DNA of 64,000 bases from Aquimarina longa SW024 (GTDB lineage: Bacteria > Bacteroidota > Bacteroidia > Flavobacteriales > Flavobacteriaceae): positions 1 through 64,000 of the forward strand of contig NZ_AVQK01000010.1 of assembly GCF_001401755.1 (NCBI RefSeq), in the 5' to 3' direction. The notes beneath the pieces were generated by a model. The model was not told the DNA's origin, ran no database searches, and saw only the letters and a list, made by a program, of their open reading frames with translations. Below, in pieces: positions 12,001 to 22,000 of the stretch; the stretch's first letter is position 1, and each line of letters opens with the position of its first letter. The position numbers and the translations under genes were made by a program.

Positions 12001-13027
12001 TAAATTAAAAAGATTCATCATAGGAGGTGAACAATTAACACATTCAGATTTATCTAATTTAGGACAATTAGATCCATTAGTAAAGTTGTTTAATGAATAT
12101 GGTCCTACAGAAGCTACTATTGGTTGTACGGTATTAGATGTTACAAACTATCAATCCTTAGATCGTATACATATAGGTCGTCCTATGGGTAATACAAGTA
12201 TCTATATCGTAAATGAAACCTTAGAGTTATTACCCATTGGAGCAGTTGGGGAGTTGTGTATAGGAGGAGATGGTTTAGCTCGAGGTTATTTGAACCGAAA
12301 AGAATTAACCAAGGAAAAATTCATTTCCAATCCTTTTGTGGAAGGCGAGAGATTATACAAGACAGGGGATTTAGCACGATGGTTACCAAGTGGTGATATT
12401 GAATTTGTAGGTAGGAAAGATGATCAAGTTAAGATCCGAGGTTATCGTATTGAGTTGGGTGAGGTTGAGAATGTTTTGACTCAATTACCAGATGTTAAAC
12501 AAGCTACAGTATTAGTCAATTCAGATATTAAGGGTAACAATCGATTAGTTGGTTATGTGGTATTTGAAAATGATTTTGATAAAGAATTGATCCAAGACTT
12601 ATTAAAGGCAAAATTACCAGATTATATGATTCCACAATTATGGGTTGTATTAGATGATTTTCCATTAACGAATAATGGTAAAATAGATAAGAAGGCACTA
12701 CCAGATCCAGAGTTGTCTGATTTATCAAGTAAAGAATATGTTGCTCCAACTACAGATATAGAAATAACGTTAGTAAAAATTTGGCAGGCTTTATTAGGTC
12801 TAGAACAAGTAGGGATACAAGACGATTTCTTTGAGTTAGGAGGACACAGTTTATTAGCAACCCAATTAGTCTCTATGATCCGTAAGGAGCTATCTATAGA
12901 GATATCTATTCAAGAAATATTTGAACATACAACAGTTGTCGAGTTAGCGTCACTTATTGAATTTTTTGAACAAGATATTAATGAAGAAGAAGATAAAGAA
13001 AACTATAACGTAACTATTGAAATATAA
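2..13027 (+). CDS. Nonribosomal peptide synthetase, four full modules, 5' end outside window
   Basis: The reading frame is open from base 2, inside the A10 motif (NGKLDKK) of an adenylation domain that lies outside, so the gene starts upstream. Visible order: T (carrier Ser codon at 179); C ~345-1640, A ~1670-3190, T (Ser 3344); C ~3570-4900, A ~4925-6410, T (Ser 6569); C ~6735-8025, A ~8050-9550, T (Ser 9695); C ~9860-11150, A ~11185-12695, T (Ser 12848); then a short acidic tail likely to dock to the next protein. Every C domain keeps HHxxxDG. Ten-residue specificity codes aligned by eye to GrsA are DFWNIGMVHK (Thr), DTESIGTVCK (close to the bacitracin Lys code), DASTIAAICK (aromatic, Tyr or Phe) and DLTKIGEIGK (Asn rather than Asp). 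The second C domain is divergent (IEDVYPMTDVQQGM) and its preceding T domain has LGGDS, not LGGHS. The next NRPS starts 8 nt after the stop, so the two are one operon. Confidence 0.95.
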   Translation, partial: GNGKLDKKALPAPDSSELSTREYVAPRNETEEKLVAIWQELLGVERVGIEDNFFELGGHSLLATRLVSMIRKELCTEISIREVFSHTTISRLGEHLLTQSKGVLLPNIEVMDRSDRIPLSFSQERLWFLDQLQGSTEYHIPIVLRLEGSLDISILEQTLQEIVSRHEVLRSLLVSEEGIGYQEIIGAEDWSLDRIEITDETALESNLEDYLTHPFDLSKEYKLRSCLYALGGDQYVLACVFHHIASDGWSEGILVDEFMELYSALQSGRSADLPELHLQYSDYAIWQRKYLEGAVLEDQLSYWEDKLKGVSTLSLPTDYVRPSVQSNAGGNISFELDEELSSSLESLCQKEGVTLFMLLLAVFKVLLSRYSGEEDICVGTPIANRTQSELEGMIGFFVNTLALRSDLSGDPSFQDVLRSVKQTTLEGYDHQLVPFEKVVDRVVTTRDMSMSPLFQVLFVVQNTPDSLGELGIEDIRISNYDFEVVASKFDLTFNVLEGDQGISLGINYSTALFDEGTIDRMLLHYESLLKSICRDITQSISSLSMLSRAEKDELLTVFNDTNVSYPKDKTIVDLFEEQVRRTPDAIAVVYDGEELSYQELDKRSNQLGHYLQAEGVQPDDLIGICLDRSLEMLVGILGILKSGGAYVPIDPDYPEGRIDYMVSDSGVNMVLSSSSRAKVLNTVEGLSVILLDTDWTVIKDFSEESLSDVVSPSNLAYVIYTSGSTGAPKGVLISHENVVRLFKHDSCLYDFNSNDVWSLFHSFCFDFSVWEIYGSLLHGSRLVVVPTAVTKDAISFRELLVKEGVTVLNQTPSSFYGLQEEFLSGNLKHSLRYVIFGGESLNPYNLGSWKNSYPDCKLVNMYGITETTVHVTYKELLESDVNSLVSNIGSAIPTLCCYIVDAHLNLVPIGVEGELCVGGPGLSVGYLNREDLTREKFIKNPFSDVATSRLYRSGDLARWLPDGSIEYIGRKDDQVKIRGYRIELGEIEHVLSSLSGVIHCCVLAKEDGIGTNRLVGYVVLEGALDKEGLQDQLKVSLPEYMVPQLWIQLEEMPLTGNGKLDKKALPAPDSSELSTREYVAPGNETEEKLVTIWQELLGVEKIGIQDDFFELGGDSIISIRLISKINETFNQHIQLQDLFKYSNIQSFSASVLNNDTDNHKIKQLYETVESEISSLRLSVLESIEDPDLIEDVYPMTDVQQGMTMESLLDPSLAVFHDQMIFPIKDKSFDIITFRKSIALLIEKHSIFRTSFNFSDYYQPVQIVSKTISFDIGYKDLSLFDQQTQEKKIEEFLVSEREASFVTKQVPLYRFDIFTIDTYNKLFIYQFHHSIMDGWSVASFVTELYKTYYELKKRDDYYPSIIACSQKDFIIRELVTKQDVAAITFWKEELSGYKYLDIFSEATEISEYYTKQYDLAFLTDLQKQCKEYNITLKTIFFGAYIYALQMFTHEEELTVGLVSNNRPQIKDGDNVLGCFLNTLPVRYTFQSEESWVLYFKSVEKKMRDIHLNGHLTFFEIKRLIGINKDDSFFDALFNYIDFHVYNDIIPENSSTDDSLSNNDDDFEKDLNTSSFERTSSSLNLTVDLTGDAGFKFVYELHKNFKSEISLEHFHSYIDNILHCFNDELNTPVSRESILSEKESKQLLHDFNDTTVAYPQDETVVNLFENQVNKTPNSIAIVFEEKQLTYKELDEKSNQLASYLQKQGVTSESLVGICIDRSEWMIVGILGIMKAGGAYIPIDPSYPKERIDYMIVDSGIKVLLTDLNVVEFIEDKNDVKTVLLDKDWEIITKEKSKRLSVLVSPNNLAYVIYTSGSTGNPKGVMIEHNSLTDYIITFINYFQITESDSILSQSTISFDTSIEEIFPILSVGGKLVISKSNKDFNTILSLCEKHKITVLSTNPFVIEFLNSNSGVNLFSLEKIISGGDVLKSLYINNIYDKISIYNTYGPTEATVCVTYFRINEFSSTIPIGKPIANTSLYILDDNEDLLPIGVIGELCIGGSGVARGYLNQEALTREKFISNPFKEGDKIYKTGDLARWLPDGNLEFMGRKDDQVKIRGYRIELGEIEHALSSLSEVIHCCVLAKEDVIGTNRLVGYVVLKEALDKENIQQQLKLRLPEYMIPTVWVTLDRMPLTSNGKLDKKALPTPDSSELSTREYVAPRNETEEQLVDIWQDLLGIDKVGVHDNFFELGGHSLLATRLVSMIRKELCIEISIREIFEYTTISALGEHLSIQSEGVLLPSIEVADRSDRIPLSFSQERLWFLDQLHGSTEYHIPIVLRLKGSLDISILEQTLQEIVSRHEVLRSLLLSEEGIGYQKIIEAEGWSLDREEVSDEIVLKKNLEDYLMHPFDLSKDYKLRACLYTLEHDQYILACVFHHIASDGWSEGILVNEFVELYSAMTQGRTPNLPLLSIQYTDYAIWQRKYISGEILETQLSYWENQLRGVTPLLLPTDYIRPSTQSTLGAIMSFHLNQKQKDSLDLICKSEGVTMFMLLLSVFKVLLYKYSGQEDICVGTPIANRTQSELEGVIGFFINNLTIRTKINYESTFRDLLVQVKETTLTAYSNQNAPFEKVVDRVMTTRDASMSPLFQAKFLLDNAPKSTEVSLEKLTIDTYERAHISSILDISFNAIETEQEIFFNIEYCTDLFKRSTIESMSIHFKEIIDNVIKNVNEPISTLEVLPIKEKQQILLEFNETQFAYPKNKTLIDLFEEQVNRTPDTIAIVFEDEALTYKELNEQSNCLAYYLKNTGQLESEDIVGVMMNRSIWSIVSMLGIFKSGTCYLPIDKDYPDARKSFIINDADVKLLIIDSESLFEVMDYDTKIFSIDIEFETISKEVPTLLDLDSNVKPSDLAYIIYTSGSTGNPKGVMIEHGSIVNTILSQIDVFSVTKADSCLQYASHSFDASISEIFISLLSGSKLYIIEEENKLDVNCFVDYVEKHQITIATLPPAFFTLLDCNQIQSIKTLITAGEKSPIEQAKLFSKIGKYINAYGPTEASICSTTFSCDIDTIVPIGRPIANTQTYILNDSQKVVPIGVIGELCISGAGLARGYLNRENLTREKFIPNPFIEGERLYKTGDLARWLPNGNIQYVGRKDDQVKIRGYRIELGEIESVLTQLPEVKQAVVLANEDISDSKRLIGYIVTEDNFDKESIQNSLKTQLPDYMVPQLWVVLDHIPLTSNGKVNKKALPSLELSDLSSKEYVEPRNEKESQLVEIWKNLLGVDKVGIYDNFFEMGGHSLLATQLVSMIRKKLLIEIEIADIFTYTTIFALGEYLSVQSEGVLLPTIVVEDRPVRIPLSFSQERLWFLDQLGGSIEYHIPTVFCLKGALDILILEQSLKEIVCRHEILRTVIRSDNGIGYQEIIPSMSWRLDRVIINSESKLEDIINNYLMKPFDLSKDYMLRSCLYDLGNDQYVLTSVFHHIASDGWSGGILMHEFMELYRALQSGRPAVLPELHLQYADYAIWQRKYLEGAVLEEQLSYWEEKLRGVSTLSLPTDYVRPAVQSNAGASISVKLNKEVSNSLTSLCKEEGVTLFMFLLSAFKVLLSRYSGQDDICVGTSIANRTQSELEGMIGFFVNTLALRSDLSGNPSFRDVLATVKQTTLEGYDHQLAPFEKVVDRLVTTRDMSMTPLFQVLFDFQKEEASDRKEESVLAGVTLSDYEFDTDTAQFDLIFSTSEGQNGISLEMNYCTALFTKRTIDGMLLHYQELLLSIVSDMNQPIGGLSMLTSEETHQLLHEFNETTVIYPRDKTIVDLLEEQVKKTPNNIAIVFEGEELTYKELSEKSNQLALYLQQNYDLTSNDIVGIMLDRSIWAIISILGILKTGACYLPIDKEYPDIRKSFVINDANIKLLIIESESLFDVIDYTIPIFSIDIEFETISKEGSTLLTINNDGIKSSDLAYIIYTSGSTGHPKGVMIEHYNLVNYLLYSIEHYGGKDSYYSFPLFSSLSFDLTQTSIYLTLLTGGQLHIYRDNNVSSVLQDIVLNDAINSIKLTPTHLSFFSDLDNFKLKRFIIGGEQLTHSDLSNLGQLDPLVKLFNEYGPTEATIGCTVLDVTNYQSLDRIHIGRPMGNTSIYIVNETLELLPIGAVGELCIGGDGLARGYLNRKELTKEKFISNPFVEGERLYKTGDLARWLPSGDIEFVGRKDDQVKIRGYRIELGEVENVLTQLPDVKQATVLVNSDIKGNNRLVGYVVFENDFDKELIQDLLKAKLPDYMIPQLWVVLDDFPLTNNGKIDKKALPDPELSDLSSKEYVAPTTDIEITLVKIWQALLGLEQVGIQDDFFELGGHSLLATQLVSMIRKELSIEISIQEIFEHTTVVELASLIEFFEQDINEEEDKENYNVTIEI

Positions 13028-13035
13028 TTTCAACC

Positions 13036-16000
13036 ATGAATGTAGAAATTTTAAATATTCTAAAAGAAGCCCATAATAAAAAAGTAAAAATAGGTGCAAA
13101 TGAGGGCAAATTAACAATAAAATCAATAGATCCTATAGACTCTGATTTATTACAAAAAATAAAAGAAAATAAAGTTCAGATAATTAAATACATAGAAAAA
13201 CGCCAAGTTAAAAATAGAAAAAATGTTTTAACAAAGGTTTCTTCTTATAATAGAGACGCTATTCACAAAATCCCTCTATCTTTTAATCAGGAACGATTAT
13301 GGTTTTTGGATCAGTTACAGGGCAGTACAGAATATCATATTCCTACTGTTCTTCGTCTAGAAGGATCTTTGGATATATCGATATTAGGACAAACTTTGCA
13401 AAAAATAGTTTCTCGGCATGAGGTTTTACGTAGCTTACTTCTTTCAGAAGGAGGAATCGGTTATCAACAAGTTATCAGTGCAGAAGCCTGGTCCTTGGAT
13501 AGAGAAGTAGTATCAGATGAATTATTATTAAGAAATAGCCTACAAAACTATTTGATGCATCCTTTTGATTTATCGAAGGATTATAAGTTACGAGCATGTT
13601 TATATGTTTTAGGAAATGATCAGTATGTATTAGCTTGTGTATTTCATCATATCGCCAGTGATGGTTGGTCAGAAGGTATATTGGTTCATGAATTTATGGA
13701 ATTATACAGTTCCTTACAATCAGGCAAAGATGCAAATTTACCAGAGCTTAGTTTACAATATTCAGATTACGCGATTTGGCAGCGTAAGTATTTAGAAGGT
13801 GCTGTTTTAGAGAATCAGTTATCATATTGGGAAGAGAAGTTAAAAGGAGTAAGTACGTTATCGTTACCGACAGATTATACACGACCTTCAGTGCAGAGTA
13901 ACGCAGGGGCAAATACTTTTTTTGAATTGGATAAGGAATTAAGTAACTCCTTAGAGGCATTATGCCAAGAAGAAGGCGTCACATTGTTTATGTTATTATT
14001 GTCTGCTTTTAAGGTTCTGTTGTCTCGGTATAGTGGACAGGATGATATTTGTGTAGGCACCCCTATTGCTAATCGTACCCAATCAGAATTAGAAGGTATG
14101 ATAGGATTTTTTGTAAATACATTGGCGCTTCGTAGTGATCTAAGTGGTGAACCGAGTTTTAAAGATGTATTAGCAAGAGTCAAGCAGACAACCTTAGAAG
14201 GATATGATCATCAGTTGGCTCCTTTTGAAAAAGTAGTGGATCGAGTAATTACTACTCGAGATATGAGTATAACACCTTTGTTTCAAGTGATGTTTGTTTT
14301 ACAAAATGCATCCTATGTATCTGAAGGAAATGAGATCAGTTTAGAAGGAGTAACTTTATCAGGTTACGAGTTTGATACAATTACTTCTAAGTTTGACTTG
14401 CTGTTGAATGTATCTGAAGGAGATAATGGTATTTCATTGAATATAGGGTATTGTACGGCTTTGTTTGATAAGGCTACTATCAATCGGATGTTGTTGCATT
14501 ATCAGGAGTTATTGACCAGTATTGTAAATGATATTACCCAACCGATAAGTAATCTGTCGATACTTACAACACAAGAAGAACATCAATTACTAAATACTTT
14601 CAATGCCACTTTGGTTGATCATCCAAAAGATAAAACAGTAGTAGATTTATTCCAAGAGCAGGTAAAACGTACTCCAAAAGCTGTAGCAGTAGTTTATGAA
14701 GGCAAAGAATTAAATTATCAAGAACTAGATGAACGTTCTAATCAATTAGCAAATTATTTGTTATCGGACACTAATATCAGTACTAATTGTCTAATTGGAG
14801 TAGTTTTAGATCGTAGCGATTGGTTAATTATTTCGTTTTTAGCCATATTAAAAGCAGGTGCTGTTTATGTACCAATAGATCTTAGTTATCCCGAAGGAAG
14901 AAAAGAATATATCAAAAAAGATAGCAACTGTGATATCATTATAGATGCTTTATTATTGGAAGCATTCAAACAAGATAATTCTAAATATAGGAGTGATTTA
15001 GATAAGGTTGTAATTAAACCAGATGATTTAGCATATATTATTTATACATCAGGTAGCACAGGGCAACCCAAAGGTGTAATGATTGAGCATAGAAATATTG
15101 TCAATACAATTGTATCCCAAATTGCTGCTTTTTCACTTACAAACAAAGATAGTTGTCTACAGTTTGCAAGTATTTCATTTGATGCTTCTATTTGGGAGAT
15201 TTGTATATCACTTTTTAGTGGTTGTCGTTTATGTATTATAAAAGAAGAAGCAAAATCAGATATTACCTCTTTTAGAAATTTTATAGAAAATAATGCGATT
15301 ACTTTTGCAACTTTACCACCAGCATTTTTACATTTATTATCGGTTGAAGATTTAGAAAGTGTTAAAACTTTAGTTACAGCGGGAGAATCAATACCTTTAG
15401 AATTAGCAAAGACGTTTTCTCAGCATTATAATTATATTAATGCTTATGGTCCTACAGAAACGAGTATTTGTTCCACAACTTTTCAAGAAAGCATAGAGAA
15501 TCTTGTATCCATAGGAAAGCCTATTGACAATACTCAGGTTTACATTATTAATGAGAAACATAATCTATTACCAATTGGAGTAATTGGAGAGTTGTGTATT
15601 GGAGGAGCAGGAGTAGCTAGAGGTTATTTGAATCGAGAAAAACTAACTAGAGAAAAGTTTATTGCCAACCCTTTTGTAGAGGGAGAAAGGATTTATAAGA
15701 CAGGTGATTTAGCACGATGGTTGCCAAGTGGTAATATTGAATTTGTAGGTAGAGCAGACGATCAGGTTAAGATTCGGGGATATCGTATTGAGTTAGGAGA
15801 GATTGAGAATGCATTGTCTTCTTTATCAAGTATCATACAATGTTGCGTATTAGCCAAAGAAGATGTGATTGGAACCAAACGTTTGGTAGGTTATGTAGTT
15901 ATAGAAGGAGAGTTAAATAAAAAAGAAATACTAGGGCAATTAAAGTTAAGCTTACCAGAGTATATGATTCCTCAGTTATGGGTTGAATTAGATACAATGC

Positions 16001-19000
16001 CTTTAAACAGTAATGGTAAGTTAGATAAGAAGGCATTACCAGATCCTAATAATTCAGCGTTGTCCACACATGAGTATGTAGCCCCTCGTAATGAAACAGA
16101 AGAGCAATTAGTTACTATTTGGCAGACTCTGTTAGGAGTAGAACGTATAGGGATTCATGATAATTTCTTTGAGTTAGGAGGACATAGTTTATTAGTAGTT
16201 CAATTGATATCTCGTTTACAAGCGCTGGATTTCAATATAAGAGTAAAAGATATTTTTGCAGGTCCTACGATAGCTTCCATTAGTGATAAGTTATCTTCCA
16301 TCTCGCTAGTATATAACGTTCCAGCTAATGGAATTACAATTACAAGTGAGTATATCACTCCATCAATGGTTCCCTTGGTTAATTTTAGCCAGAGTGATTT
16401 GGATAAGATAGAGACCATGGTTTTAGGTGGAGTTTCGAATATTCAAGATATTTATCCTTTATCCCCTTTGCAAGAAGGAATTCATTTTCATCATTTGATG
16501 AGTAATCCTGATCAGGGAGACCTTTATATTGTTCCAAGTTTACTTTCTTTTTCAGATCTAGAAAAGCGAACTGCTTTTATTGAAGCATTACAATTTGTCG
16601 TGAATCGGCATGATGTGTTGCGTACTTGTGTTTTGAGTGATGGTTTACCTAGTGCTGTTCAAGTAGTATTACGAGAAGCACTTTTGTCAGTAGATGGTTT
16701 AGATTTAGACATCTCTAAGGATATTTTACCGCAGTTGGAATTACTGATAGCTTCAGGAGGTCATTGGATGGATATCTCAAAAGCCCCATTATTGGAGTTG
16801 AAATCGGCTGATGACCCTAAGAATGAATGTTACTATCTGATAATATACCAGCACCATTTGATAATGGACCATGTAGGTTTAGAAAAGATTACAGAAGAGG
16901 TTATGCTATATTTATCAAAAGAAGAAGTAAATCTTCCAGCACCTTTTTTATATCGAGAATTTATTGGTCATACCCTACATGCACAATCAATAAATGATGG
17001 GGAGTCTTATTTTAGAACACTACTGGGAACAATTGAAGAACCTACGTACCCTTTTAATTTATCAAACGTCTTAGGAGATGGAACAGGTATTGAAGAATCT
17101 ATTGTTATTCTATCTAAAGATTTAAGTGGCACATTACGTAATATATGTGCGAGCCTTAGTATAAGCCCAGCGGTATTTTTTCATGCTGCTTTTGGATTAG
17201 TTATAGCTAGATGTAGTAATAAAGAACATGCTTTGTTTGGATCTTTGTTTTCAGGTCGATTGCAAGGGTCTTTAGGAGCAGCAGATTCTTTAGGTTTGTT
17301 TATCAACACTCTCCCCGTTGTTTTAGAAGTAAAGGGTAGTGTAAGAGAATATTTAGAACAAGTCAAGGAAGGGTTGCAGAATTTATTATCTTACGAACAA
17401 ACACCTTTATCTCATATTCATGATTGGAGTAGTATTCCCAATGAGATGGCTTTTTTCAGTGCGTTATTAAATTACCGTCATTCCTCCTCTTTATCAGAAG
17501 AAGATAACGCTATAGACGTAGATTTAGGGATAACCCTTATTGGAGGTCATGAACGAACGAATTATCCATTTAACTTAAGTGTAGATGATTTTGGTGTTGA
17601 TTTTGGGTTAACAGTACTAGTAGATGGAAGTATCGGTGCAGATCGTATACTTGCTTATATGGAACAGTCATTGATTCAACTCATAGAAGGATTGAGGAGT
17701 GAAGAAGAAGTAAGTGTAAATAGCTTAAGTATATTACACAAGGAGGAAGCACATCAATTACTAAATATTTTCAATGATACTTCGGTTGATTATCCAAAAG
17801 ATAAAACAGTAGTAGATTTATTCCAAGAGCAGGTAAAACGTACACCAAAAGCTGTAGCAGTAATTTATGAAGGAGAGGAGTTAAATTATCAGGAGTTGGA
17901 TAAACGTTCGAATCAGTTGGCACATTACTTATTATCTAATAGTAATATTGGTACAAGTAGTTTGATTGGAGTGACTCTAGATCGTAGTGATTGGTTAATT
18001 ATTTCGTTTTTAGCCATATTAAAAATAGGTAGAGCATACGTACCAATAGATCCTAGTTATCCAGAAGAAAGAAAAGAATATATACAGAAAGATAGTAATT
18101 GTAGTATAATCATAGATGGATTATTATTAGATTCATTCAAAGAGAATAGCTTTAAGTATTCAGATAATTTACCAGAGGTTATCATAAAAACTACTGATTT
18201 AGCTTATGTTATTTATACATCAGGAACAACAGGTAAGCCTAAAGGGGTGATGGTAGAGCATAGCTCTATTATTAATTTATGTTTTAATATAATTAATACT
18301 TTTCAGATCAATCAATTCACTACATGTTCTCAATTGATTTCTGTATCATTTGATGCATCTGTTTCTGAAATCTATCCATCTTTGATTTCGGGGAGTAAGT
18401 TACACATAGTTAATGATGAGATTAAAAAGAGTAGTACACTTATCGATTATATTAAAATCAATAAAATAAATCATCTAACTATATCTTCAGACTTATTTGG
18501 ACAGATGATATGGGAAAGATTACCGGTTTTGAAAAGCGTTCACGTAGGGGGCGGAGTTTCATCATACAATACATTAAACGAGTGGCGTGATGTAGAGATA
18601 TTAGTGAATGGTTATGGTCCTACAGAGACTACTGTTTGTGCTACAATGCATGATTTTAAAGAAGGAGATTTAAATACAAATATAGGTAAACCCCTAGATA
18701 ATACAGAAGTTTATGTACTTGATTCTTCCAATAGTTTAGTCCCAATAGGTGTAATAGGAGAGTTATGTATTGGAGGTACAGGAGTAGCCAGAGGTTATTT
18801 AAATCAAGAAGCATTAACCACGGAGAAGTTTATATCCAATCCTTTTAAAGAAGGAGAAAGGATATATAAGACAGGAGATTTAGCGCGCTGGCTACCAGAT
18901 GGTAATTTAGAGTTTGTGGGCAGAAAAGATGATCAAGTTAAAATTAGAGGATACCGAATTGAGTTAGGAGAGATCGAGAATGTATTGTCATCTTTATCTG

Positions 19001-22000
19001 GGGTTATTCACTGTTGTGTATTGGCTAAAGAAGATGGTATTGGTACAAAACGTTTGGTAGGTTATGTGGTATTAGAAGGAGCATTAGATAAAGAAGAGTT
19101 ACAAGAACAACTAAAGGTAAGCTTACCGGAGTATATGGTTCCTATGATTTGGGTTTCATTAGATAGAATGCCATTAACGGGTAATGGTAAGTTAGATAAG
19201 AAGGCATTACCAGACCCAGATAGTTCAGAATTATCTACACAGGAGTATGTAGCCCCTCGTAATGATACAGAAGAGCAACTAGTTGTTATTTGGCAAGAAT
19301 TATTAGGAGTAGAGCGTGTAGGAATAGAGGACAATTTCTTTGAGTTAGGGGGTCATAGTTTGTTGGCTACGCGTTTGGTTTCTATGATTCGTAAGGAATT
19401 ACATATAGAGATCTCTATTCGAGAAGTATTTGTGCATACTACAATCTCTAGATTAGCAGAGCATGTATTGGCTCAATCTAAGGGAGTTTTACTACCAAGT
19501 ATTGAAGTAATGGATCGTCCAGTTCGTATTCCCTTATCCTTTAGTCAGGAGCGGTTATGGTTTTTGGATCAGTTGCAGGGTAGTACAGAATATCACATTC
19601 CTATTGTTCTTCGTTTAGAAGGGAGTTTGGATATCTCAATATTAGAGCAGACGATACAAGAAATTGTTTCCCGTCATGAGGTTTTACGGAGTTTACTTTT
19701 TTCAGAAGAAGGTATAGGGTATCAAGAAATTATAGGAGCTGAGGATTGGTCATTGGATAGAGAAGAAGTATCGTCCGAAATGCTATTAAAGAATAATTTG
19801 GAGGACTATTTGATTCGTCCTTTTGATTTGTCAAAGGAGTATAAGTTACGATCATGTTTATATACTTTAGGAGGTGATCAGTATGTATTAGCTTGTGTTT
19901 TTCATCATATTGCTAGTGATGGTTGGTCAGAAGGCATATTAGTTGATGAGTTTATGGAATTGTACAGTGCTATACAATCAGGTCGATCAGCAGTGTTAAC
20001 AGAATTACATTTACAATATACAGATTATGCGATCTGGCAACGGAAATATTTAGAAGGTGCTGTTTTAGAGGATCAGTTATCGTATTGGGAAGATCAATTA
20101 AAAGGAGTGAGTACGTTATCATTACCAACAGATTATGTTCGACCTTCTATACAGAGTAATGCAGGAGCAAATATTTCTTTTGAATTGGATCAGGAACTAA
20201 GTAGCTCATTAAGCAATTTATGCCAAGAAGAAGGAGTAACGATGTTTATGTTATTATTATCGGCTTTTAAGATTTTATTATCTCGATATAGTGGACAGGA
20301 AGATATTTGTGTAGGTACTCCTATTGCCAATCGTACGCAATCGGAGTTAGAGGGTATGATCGGATTCTTTGTCAACACGTTGGCACTTCGCAGTGATTTA
20401 AGTGGAGATCCAAGTTTTCAGGATGTTTTGAGGAGTGTAAAACAGACGACCTTAGAGGGCTATGATCATCAGTTAGTTCCATTTGAGAAGGTTGTGGATC
20501 GAGTGGTTACTACCCGAGATATGAGTATGAGTCCATTGTTTCAGGTACTTTTTGATTTTCAAAAAACAGAAGGAAGCTCAGGAGAAGATGGATTAGGTTT
20601 AGAAGGGATTGCTATTTCAGATTATGAGTTTGATATTGCTACAGCCCAATTTGATTTGACACTTAGTGTATCTGAAGGAGATCATGGTATTTCATTAGGT
20701 ATCAATTACAGTACGGCATTATTTGATCAAGGTACGATTGATCGAATGCTGTTGCATTATCAGGTACTATTGAGAAGTATTTCTAAAGACATTACTCAAC
20801 CTATAGGTAGTTTGTCGATGCTTAGTGTTGAAGAAGAATCTCAGTTATTAGATGTTTTCAATAACACCAATGTTTCTTATCCTTTAAATAAGACAGTAGT
20901 AGATTTATTTGAGGAACAGGTGAGACGTACACCAGATGCTATCGCAGTAGTTTATGAGGGCAAAGAATTAAGTTACCAGGAGTTAGATAAGCGTTCGAAT
21001 CAATTAGGTCATTATTTGCTAGAACAAGGAGTGCAAGGAGATGATTTGATAGGTATTTGTTTAAATCGTAGTTTAGAGATGCTAATAGGAATCTTAGGTA
21101 TTTTAAAGTCAGGAGGAGGATATGTACCAATCAAGCCAGATTTTCCATTGGATCGTATCTCTTATCTAGTTAAGGATATTGGATGTACTTTACTTCTTAC
21201 TGATAGTTCTAGTGCAGGTATTTTAGAGTCTTTATTAGATAATATAACTATAGTCGTGTTGAAAGATTCTTCTGCGGTATATGCTGATTATTCAGCAGAC
21301 TCATTAGGGATTTCTTATTCCCCTGATTCTTTGAGTTATGTTATTTACACTTCCGGCAGTACTGGGAAGCCTAAGGGAGCTATGATTGAGCATTGTGGAT
21401 TGTTGAACCATCTTTTGGTTATGATTGATGAGTTAGATATGAATAGTGATAGTGTTGTAGCTTTTACAGCACCGTTTACTTTTGATATTTCGGTATGGCA
21501 GCTATTAAGTGGTTTATTATGTGGAGGTCGTATAGCTATTTATAGTGAGCGAATGATCTTAGACACCTATGATTTTCAGGATGGATTATCTACCTATGGA
21601 GTTACCCATCTTCAATTAGTACCCTCTTATGTTTTAGGACTATTGGAGACAGGATCAAGTAAAGGTTTAGAAGATCTACACTACTTTTTAGTTACAGGTG
21701 AGGCAGCTACGCCATCGTTATTACGTTCTTGGTTTTCGTTATATCCTTCTATCCCTGTAGTAAATGCTTATGGTCCAGCAGAGGCATCAGATGATGTTAG
21801 TCTTCATATCATGGAAGAAAGTCCAGAAAGTATTGTTGTTCCTATCGGTAAACCAATCGCTAATATGTCTTTGTATGTAGTAGATGGATTTGATAGATTA
21901 TGTCCAATAGGTATAGTAGGCGAGTTGTGGGTTAGTGGAGTAGGTGTAGGTCGTGGTTATTTAAATCAAGAAGCATTAACCACGGAGAAGTTTATATCTA

